This document shows, piece by piece, positions 56,001 to 64,000 of a DNA stretch of 64,000 nucleotides (position 1 is its first letter; the number at the start of each line of letters is the position of its first letter). Below the pieces are notes generated by a model. It worked only from the letters and a program-made list of their open reading frames with translations, did no database searches and had not been told where the DNA came from. Origin of the DNA: Rostrohypoxylon terebratum (lineage: Eukaryota > Ascomycota > Sordariomycetes > Xylariales > Hypoxylaceae); the NCBI GenBank assembly GCA_022497145.1, contig MU385982.1, forward strand, positions 1 to 64,000. The letters are read 5' to 3'. The position numbers and the translations under genes are program-made.

Positions 56001-58436
56001 GATCCTTGTGCTATAGCATTGAGAGCCAAAAGGTCTTAAATCCCCTGACGATCTCGATATTCCATATGCAGCTATCTGTCGATTCTCGTTCAACTTCAGC
56101 CTTGATTAGCAATGTAGCCCGTCCTCTAGCGTGACCCGACCAGCATCGGTCAACATCATAATCAACCGAGAGATTCGACGAGTAGCACTCCGAGACTAGG
56201 ACCATCCTTCGAGAGCATCCAGCTCAAATTTCGATGATTTGGTCCACCTACCAAATAGGTACCTGCTACGTATGCTGTACATACCTACTTAACTAGGTGC
56301 CTACTATGTAGGCAGGCGGTAAAGTAACGTGGGATAACATTGGATGTTTAGATCTCCGTGATCTGATTGATCATTGATAGACTTATAATCGAAGGTATTT
56401 ATTATATGATTGCTGGAGATCCTCCACAAGTTTTGCACCTTAATACCACTTTGTACCCCTGTTCCATGTTTGGCTAGATAACTTGCTACTACCTATCCGC
56501 GTGGCCTTTACCCATCAGCCGTTCCTCCATTTAACCCTTGCTTGAAACGGGTTTCGGTGAAGCTATTATGGATCTCTTGTTTCCCAACATATAGAGCGTT
56601 ATGGAGTTGCGATTGAATTTCCGAGTGCTCGCCGTGGGACGTGGGACGTAGCGAAATGAACGGACCTCGCTCGAGTATTTTCTGATCAATGCTATAGCCG
56701 AATATAAAGCAATTGTCTTGGTTCAATCAATAATCTAACTTGATAGCTTCTGTAATGGGAAATTATTGAGACATTGTCTCTCCCTACGAACGTCAAATAC
56801 CAACAACAAAGGACAATGGTATAATACTATAATTAGCCGTCAAGCTACATGTTATTATTAGCTAGCTATAGTTACATGGCCCTCTTTGTTTGATCCCATA
56901 TCTATGGAATTTAGGCGTACTTATTGTTCATGATGTTTGATCGGATTAGGTATTCATACTGCCCTGTTGCTTATGACTGGGGTAGTACCCGAGATTGGCT
57001 CCTAATAGGTATTCGACATCCATTAGATCTGTAGATATCCCTCGTCATTACAACGCAATTGCCTGTAAAGTCCTTACCTACCTATATACCTACGCTCTGC
57101 GTAATATGTCGTTAAGCGGCACGGTGCTCAGATGGGAAACCCGGTAAACAGGACGACGCGAAACCAGAGAGGTGCAGCATCGACTCGGCAATGTGCTGTC
57201 TTGAGCTAGAATTTATTCGTCTACTTGTCACTCGCACGGCATCGTGTTTGTGGATAAAATTTTATCAGGCATCGGCCCTCCATGCGACCATGACAAACAA
57301 CGAAAAAAAAGAATCTTGTGTTATCATGGAAGTTAGTATAGATGTACGACGCATTACTTGCTACCTGGTATTCGACCTCTTCATCAGCTAGGTTAGGTAC
57401 AGTACTACTATGCCCAGTATGCAAAGAATGAATTCAGCAGAGCGGAAAACTCCATTATTTTTACCCTTGTCTTCTCGGAATCGTCCCTCAATCGCGCGGA
57501 CAGGGCCCCCCCAAAAGCTAACATACTTTTATGCAGGCTACGTATTGTAGTGTGATCTCTTTGCGGCACCTTGCATGTTCCCCATGCTCCTTTCGACCCC
57601 GGCCAGATTACATAGATTACTACAGTTGAGGTCCTTGGGGCTTTTTATCCCCCCCCTTGTATGGTGCTAGGGCTATCACCAGGGCAGAACGTGCCTTGAA
57701 AATGATCAGATCGTCCCGGGATCACTAACTCGTTTGAGAAAGATTGAGGGGCAGAGGTTAGTAACCAAATGATTCTTTTTTAGGCTGGCTTAGCTGGGAA
57801 CTGGAACCTCCATAGGATGGGACCGCCAAAGAACGCCACAGGTTTGGAACAAGTTGCCATGAGCTCTGCGACATGGCCACGGCCCTGCCTCCCGCTACGT
57901 AGGGAATTATATTCTAGGTTTATTACCTAGGTATACCAAACAGGCATCTATACTAGTATACGACGAATGAAAAAGAAAACAAGCGTCGTCCAAGGAAAAT
58001 CGTCGGAATTGGCAGCGCCTTGAGCACCCAAATTCTGGGTGCCAATGCCTCGGAGTTTATTAGTTTTAGCTCAACCAAGCGATCAGGTTACATCGGCATG
58101 AGAACGGAGAGCACTCGATCTTTGGTACGTTTCAAGCTAGCTGTCCCTTAGTATTTTTACCCTGTCGTGAGCCGTCGTCCGCCGGTGGGACGCTCCTCTT
58201 TTCATATGCCAGGTTTTATTAAATAAAGAAATATAATAGCGATCGGGTCATAGGCTCACAAGCGATTTGCCTACATCTTCTTGGTCCTAGCAATGCTTGT
58301 CAAAAGCTACTAGAACAGCGGACCGGCCACTGCCGCTTGCTAGATGCCCCGTACAAGTCCTACAAGTAGCATTACTCAACATATGGATACTTAGCACAGT
58401 TACTATGTAGCTACCTATTCAGTAGGTACCTAGCCA

Positions 58437-58579
58437 GGCAGAAGGACCAGAGAGAAAGTGCCCTATGTACTAATAGTACCGTGATACACTGTATAGATCC
58501 CGGTTTTTGATTGGTCAATCAGGACAGTGTATTACGGTGCCATTAATACATGGGGCACTTTCTCTCTGGTCCTTCTGCC
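58437..58579. repeat. long hairpin: 56-bp inverted repeat with a 31-nt loop
   Basis: The left arm is 58437-58492 and the right arm 58524-58579, both exactly 56 nt. They match at 51 of 56 positions, and all five differences are transitions. In an RNA read from the plus strand, three of these would be G-U pairs. The loop (58493-58523) has its own small inverted repeat (GATTG, GT, CAATC at 58509-58520). No coding frame, transposase or clear target-site duplication is nearby. It could be a MITE-like element or the precursor of a small RNA. Confidence 0.85.
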
Positions 58580-60900
58580 AGGTAAGTATTATTATGATTA
58601 TTACCTTGCACCATTTTCCTTCCAGCTTATACTTTAGCGTGTCGCCAAGTCGAATAGCTGAATGACTGGGGGTTAAGGTCGCCGCGAATGACAGTTGAAA
58701 TATAGTAATAATCAAAGATGCTAGGTACTCCAGCCTGGAGAAGCGCCGCGAGACGACGGCGGGGGGGATAATAATAACGATAAAAAAGGGAAGGAAAAGG
58801 AAAGGTCTTCTACGCTACGCTACTTTCCCTGGGTTCCGAATGCACATCATGCACCCGAACGGGCCTGGTCGACATGGCACAACCGAGAGGAATGCCGACT
58901 CGCCAGCCATCCAGCCAGTCCTACCTAAGATGTCCTGCACTAAACAAATGCGCAGCTACTTAATACATACGTTCTAGGTACGGTACAGCTTTCCAGTGTG
59001 GAGGTTGCATAGTCTAGGATTCTTACATGGCCAGGGCAGGCCAGCCGAACCGACATCAGGATGCTTGCTTAGTAGGGGAGTAATGTCGCATGAATGTAAA
59101 TATGTACCATACTACAATACTTGGGATAATGCTGAGGAAACCTACAAGTTCATATTTAGAATCAAGACTGGGGGAGGGTTCCTCTCACAAACCATTGGGT
59201 CTCCGCGTAACAACCAAATATGACTATCTTCTCATCTTCCTATCTTCCCTGCCAGTCACATTCGTCCGCACTCGAAAGAGTTACGGTACATGTGTGTATG
59301 TGCTAGGAGGCCGGGTAGATGATGGACTGGACATCAGTCAAAGATACCTAGGACCTAGGTATGTACAGCAGAAGAGAAAGCCACGACGTAGATACCTTGG
59401 GTGTGTATTTACCTACCTGCCTACCTATGCCAATGCCAATGCCATCTACGCACAATACATACATGACTATAGATACACAGATACAGAGATACATATGTCA
59501 CTACATACATAGTAGAACTTCTATTAAGCTCCTTTGGACTGGTAGCCCCGATTCGCCATCGCGGCTTGCCCCCTTTGATCTGGCAAGGTCCCTGGGTTTT
59601 ACTACGGTATGGCTACCTGGACTACCTGTGCTTTATTAGGGTCAGGCTAGAGACCCAGGCCGGCGGCCCACCTACGCAGCTCGAAACACCGTAGAGCTAG
59701 CGACTTTTTGTCCGCTGTCGATGAACATCGTCCGCGTCTGCCCTCATAGCCCTGCTCGGTTTCCTTCCTTGTGCTTTATTTGCAGGGGTGTAGAAGGATT
59801 CGGTTTGACCCCTCTAGATTATATTTCCGATTTTTGCTTTGGCGCCGGACTGGGGCGGGAGACCCAGTAGAATAGCAGCCCAGATGGAATATACATGTGC
59901 GAGCTAGTTCGCTGTAGCAGCTGTACACAGTAGCAGCCTATCTAAACCTGCTAAACCCTACCGGTTTGCCATCGTCCATCTCCTCTAATCACTGCCTCTT
60001 CCAGAACCTAGAACTTGTTACTCTTCTTCCGTTACCAGCTGTTCCCTGGACGTTGAGGCGGCAGACTGCCAAACTTCACCATAACTCACCATAACCCATC
60101 ATCGTCGACCCGGACTTCCCTTTAAGTAACACCACATTAAACCCGTATTTGTAGCCCATACCTTTACATTTGTACATGATCGTTGTCGCCTACCAGCAGG
60201 ACTCTCCCTTCCTATTTAGGCAACCGTTCACTTTGGACCCTCTTGATACCAAAAAACCAACTACCAGAAAATACCCAAAACCAACAGGAACTTTGCAAAA
60301 CTTGCAACCCAGCAGAGAAATAAGAATATTAGATGCTGGTTCGCAACGACCCTAGCGCTTCCGAAACTCTGTTTCCAGCCGGCCATTCCTCCCGCGTAGT
60401 TTGGGAGCCCCCGCCGGAGCGGTTTGTTGGGTTATTGAGCCATGAGAGGAGGCGGGACGGGTGAAAAAAAGAAGACTAGAACTGGAACGATTTTTCTAGT
60501 AGCACAAACGCTGCTGCAACACCGCGAAAAGGCAGTTGGTTCCTAGGATTACTCGAGGGCGAACAAAAAAGAGAGACGAGGGTTTTTGCGTGTACTAGAC
60601 TCGGGCTCTGCGGTTTTTTGGTGCGAGGGTAGTTAGCTTCAAAGTCGCCTCCCCCCTCGTTGGGAACCCACCATTCGCCGTATGTTCATCATCCCAGGAC
60701 CCAACCACGGTGGAATGGTGTTTGGGTACCGTTCTAATACTTGGCCTTTTCCAAAAAGACGTCTTCAGCATAGTTCTCTGCATGTTCCTTGAGCGGTAAA
60801 CTCTCCCCAGCAAGTCGCCAAACTGGGGAGAGCCCGAATCTGAGGAGGACTCCGCCCGACCAAGCCGCGAACAGCTTGATCCCGGAATTCTCTGTCGACG

Positions 60901-63599
60901 ATGGCAGCATCGTCACATAATCCGTTTCCTCGTTCCCCAAATCCATCTACTAGATCGTATGACTCTTCGTCGGTCTCTTCAGCAACTTCTCCTCGGCCTC
61001 AAGTTCAACTCCTAGGAAACTTGATGAGTTCCAACGCGAGACCGAATACCTCCCAAACGCCACAGCCTATAGGCATTCCGCCCATGCCGCCGGCGACTCA
61101 AACGGGATTCCAGCCGTACACCCCAGTAACGGCCACTTCCGTGATGGGTCGAGATTCGCTGCCTCCCACGGAGTCGGTGGCGAGCACCCCGGGGCTCTCT
61201 AGCGCTCAGCTATCCGCAAACGTCTCGGCTCAGAAACGCGCCTACCGACAGAGGAGGAAGGACCCTAGGTATGTACTCGGTAGATGGAGTTTGTGTGTGC
61301 ATGTTTAGGTTCGAAGGAGAAAGTCGCATTGAATGTCTCCTCGTTACCCCTTACCCCTTCTTCCCACGTAGATAAAGATGTCCAATGCTGACTTCTAGGT
61401 ACGGGGTATGGAGAGGACGAGTATTGACTCTTCTCTCGCTCTTTTTAGCACAGGGAGGAGTCGATGTTCGTCTCTTCCAACTCTGTACATGTGTAAAGTT
61501 GCGATGCCTGTCGGGAAAGAAAGGTCAAGTGTGATGCTACAGAAACGGCAAGCTGTTCAGAATGCTCAAGCCGCAACGTTAAGTGTCAATTTACGAAGGA
61601 GACCAACCGGCGGATGTCTTCTATTAAGCAAGTGCAAGATTTAGAGAAGCAGATAGAAAGAGTACGGAGAGAAAATAGCAATCTACGGCGGACTCTTTCC
61701 GAACGGGGCGAACCCATGGACATTGAGGTGGAGGGTGCCGATCAGTCGCCGCAGCAACTTCTACCGGAGTTGAACTCCGAACCCAGGAGACGGAAACGAG
61801 CAGCGAATCTACTGCAAGATCCCTCTCGAGCGAGGGTTGCTTTTCGAAATTTCTCAAAGGGCGTATTAAAACCTCCGGCGCCGTATCGACAGCCTCAAGC
61901 CACTCTTGTTGCGTTCAATCATCCCAGGCCACCATTACCGTCCCAAGTAACGGTGGACAGACTCTTGAACACGTATTACGGAGCAGCGCACATCATGATG
62001 CCAATATTGCATTGGCCGACTTTGCAGCACCAAGTGGAAGAGCTTTACCAAAATACTACTGACCTACAGCGAGTTCCAATCTCTTGGCATTCCATGTTCT
62101 TTGCGGTGTTGGCGGTGGGAAGCCTTTTTAGCAATGATCCATACCACGACCGGACGGTACGGGCCAGCGAGTTTTTGGAAGCATCCAGGAGTTTAACCGA
62201 TCCGTGGAATAACGACTTCGACCTGGATAATGTTCGAGCTTCGTTTCTGATCTCGCTCGCCCTGAACGAGCTGAATCTGAAATCGGCAGCGTGGACGTGG
62301 CTGGGGACTGCCGTACGGAGTGCACAGGATCTCGACCTCCATTTGGAAGTGGTTGGTGTACGTTCTAGGGTGGAAGCGGACATGAGAAGGAGGGTCTGGT
62401 GGGCTATATACACACTAGACCGAATATTGTCTATGGAACTCGGACGTCCTTTCATGATCGACGACGCCGACTGCGACGTAGCGCTTCCCGAGCCGTTCGA
62501 CGATCATTTCCTGCACACCGAAGGCCCTATCCGCCCGCCAAATGTTGCGCCACTAACTCATTTCTTACACAGTATCATCAACATAGTGCGATCTTACTCT
62601 GCTATGAGAAAAGCATTCTCTAGCCCCATAATCGAGCCGCCACGACTTGCAACTTTCGACAATTACTTCATTTCTTGTCAAAAGATGTTCCCGGAAGCCT
62701 GTGAAGCAAATAATGATTCTCCCATCGCTCCGCACATGCTAATGCCTCTTGCATACCTCCTTAGTTCGCGACTGCTTTTGCACCGGCATAATCTCGCCCC
62801 AGGCTGTCCACCAGAAGCCAGAAACGATGCTATTCAACAGTGCAAAATCACTGCAATAGAAACGGCAAATCTATTAGCACGCACTAACGCGACGCTTACC
62901 GACACAGCTACTGCCCTTCTCGTAACTCACATATTCCGTTCTACGCTCTTCCTGCTCTTGACGGGTTGCTACGAACTGGCAACCACGTGCCTAAAGGCCC
63001 TGAAATCGATCGATGTGCGACGAGATGTCGTTGTTCCATGCGGACGCTTTTTGGCGTGTTTCACACAGATCTTAGCAACAAAGCAACGAGAATTATTAAC
63101 AATACTCCCGCGTTCGACTACACCAGGTTATCCTCCGCAAGCAGTTCTCCCCGATCCTAGAGCCGTGCGAGATGCTTTGTCAAAGGACGAGGAGCTCTTG
63201 ATTTACGTGAGTGCGGATATGCAGGCTAGCATCGAGACGTCCTGGGTATGGATCGGAGCCGAGCGCGAGGCCCCCTTCACAACACCCCTGTCGTCAATCG
63301 GGGGAGGTCTCATGCATCCAGATAACCGAACTGGTCTAAGCTCCGAAGAAAGAAAAGATTGGAGAGGGTGGGATAATCTAATAGATCTCACCATGAGTCT
63401 TGCTTCTGGCACACCAAGCCCAGCCCCCAATTACACACCACGAGCGCAGACATTACCACCGATCAAGGTCGAACAAGGGGTAAATTTATTGGGAGGCGTC
63501 CCCGCTGAAGTTGGGAGCAGCAGAAACAGCCCGACCGCCGTCGGCACAGCATCAGGAAGCCGGAGCACGGAAAGGATCAGCATCGCGAACATAATATAA
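60901..63599 (+). CDS. Zn2Cys6 transcription factor
   Basis: This is a likely fungal-specific nuclear regulator of 822 aa from exons 60901-61268 and 61499-63599 (230-nt phase-2 intron). The N-terminus is Ser/Pro-rich and disordered. A basic segment (QKRAYRQRRKDP) runs into the intron. Right after it comes the zinc cluster (CDACRERKVKCDATETASC, then SECSSRNVKC). A coiled coil (IKQVQDLEKQIERVRREN) follows. The middle homology region has HIMMPILHWPTLQHQ, MFFAVLAVGSLFSND and RRRVWWAIYTLDRILSMELG, with RPFMIDDADCDVALP. The C-terminus is Pro/Ser-rich. The intron joins KDP to SCDAC, a position often conserved in this family. Its targets are unknown. It follows the longest non-coding stretch of the window. 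Confidence 0.82.
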
Positions 63600-64000
63600 C
63601 AAAAACCCAGGCCACCATCAGGGGAAGGCAAATTAAGGTGTGCAAAAAAACAAAAAATAAAAAGGGGGTGAGATGCCGGATGGTTAAACCGGACGAGACT
63701 ACGAATATGACGAACGGACGGACGAATACCCCCCGTTTATTCACTTTGTTTCCAGTTAATTTTCGCATGATGGCGCTCTTGGAGGCTTCCGTGACGCATT
63801 TCTACGACTGTATTATTTATACCATTCTTTGCACCACCACGGCAATACCCAGTTTCCGATATGGTGCCAGTAGAGAAAAACATCAACAATCAGGGGTTAT
63901 TTGATATTTTTCTCAGGCGGCTCCCGTTTGCCTCTTTCGGCTCCGTTGGTCGACTAGACAAAAAACACTTCTATAAACGTACTCGGAAACACGCGGATGA
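63600..64000. other. right edge, 3' flank of the Zn2Cys6 gene
   Basis: 400 bases with no supported gene. GACGAACGGACGGACGAAT repeats lie near 63708-63726. Confidence 0.5.

Larger units (their letters stand above)
48927..60900. other. 12-kb gene-poor region upstream of the Zn2Cys6 regulator
   Basis: No open frame in this stretch has a recognised domain, and the longest are about 170 aa and look random. It contains poly-T tracts (about 49747-49755, 50379-50392, 51056-51065) and tandem ACATACA units (about 52180-52206). A TATG/TACG/TAGG microsatellite lies at 52963-53018 and a long hairpin at 58437-58579. TACCTAGGTA-type palindromes and CTACCT/AGGTAG runs recur. The last kilobase (about 59900-60900) is C-rich with A-rich patches, like a long 5' leader. 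Regulatory DNA, non-coding RNA or fast-evolving spacer are all possible. Confidence 0.6.

Overview
The window looks like a chromosome segment from a filamentous ascomycete (Pezizomycotina, most likely a Sordariomycete). The evidence is short GT-AG introns, often 45-230 nt and with CTAAC/CTGAC-like branch sites. Genes lie on both strands with no operons. The protein set is typical of such fungi: eIF2B gamma, a Pex22-like protein, Spt20, Atg27, Orc6, Trm12/TYW2, a UstYa-like protein and a Zn2Cys6 regulator. No phage, plasmid, CRISPR or intact transposon was seen.

Layout: 0.8-2.75 kb holds eIF2B gamma (-). 3.9-5.3 kb holds a Pex22-like membrane protein (+), 6.3-9.2 kb the SAGA subunit Spt20 (+), and 10.6-11.85 kb Atg27 (+). 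From 12.5 to 18 kb there is a head-to-tail array of four related C2H2 zinc-finger genes (-). One copy looks intact. One has an in-frame stop in its ancestral first exon, one has a frameshift, and one has lost a recognisable start. 18.5-19.5 kb holds a hydrophilin/LEA-like gene (+). Orc6 (-), an Ssp120-like EF-hand protein (+), Trm12 (-) and an anchored SGNH hydrolase (+) fill 19.6-25.9 kb. An orphan UstYa/DUF3328 gene (+) and a small Cys-containing ORF (-) follow to 28.5 kb.

The right half is sparser. It holds a CXC/tesmin protein (+, 31.5-33.4 kb), an intracellular GH13 alpha-amylase (-, 34.2-36.1 kb) and an F-box gene (+, 37.9-39.9 kb). An MFS transporter (+, 41.1-42.7 kb), a large single-pass membrane protein (-, 43.2-45.8 kb) and an adenine deaminase (-, 47.8-48.9 kb) come next. 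After these comes about 12 kb (48.9-60.9 kb) with no convincing protein gene. It contains microsatellites and a 56-bp-arm inverted repeat, and it ends at a Zn2Cys6 transcription factor (+, 60.9-63.6 kb).

Most genes are independent housekeeping functions: translation, tRNA modification, replication licensing, autophagy, peroxisomes, SAGA and purine salvage. The accessory signals are the decaying zinc-finger array, the orphan UstYa gene, the hairpin element, the tRNA-like sequence and the gene-poor region before the regulator. Exon boundaries were derived by hand from reading frame and splice consensus. Protein identities rest on recognised motifs; no database search was run.
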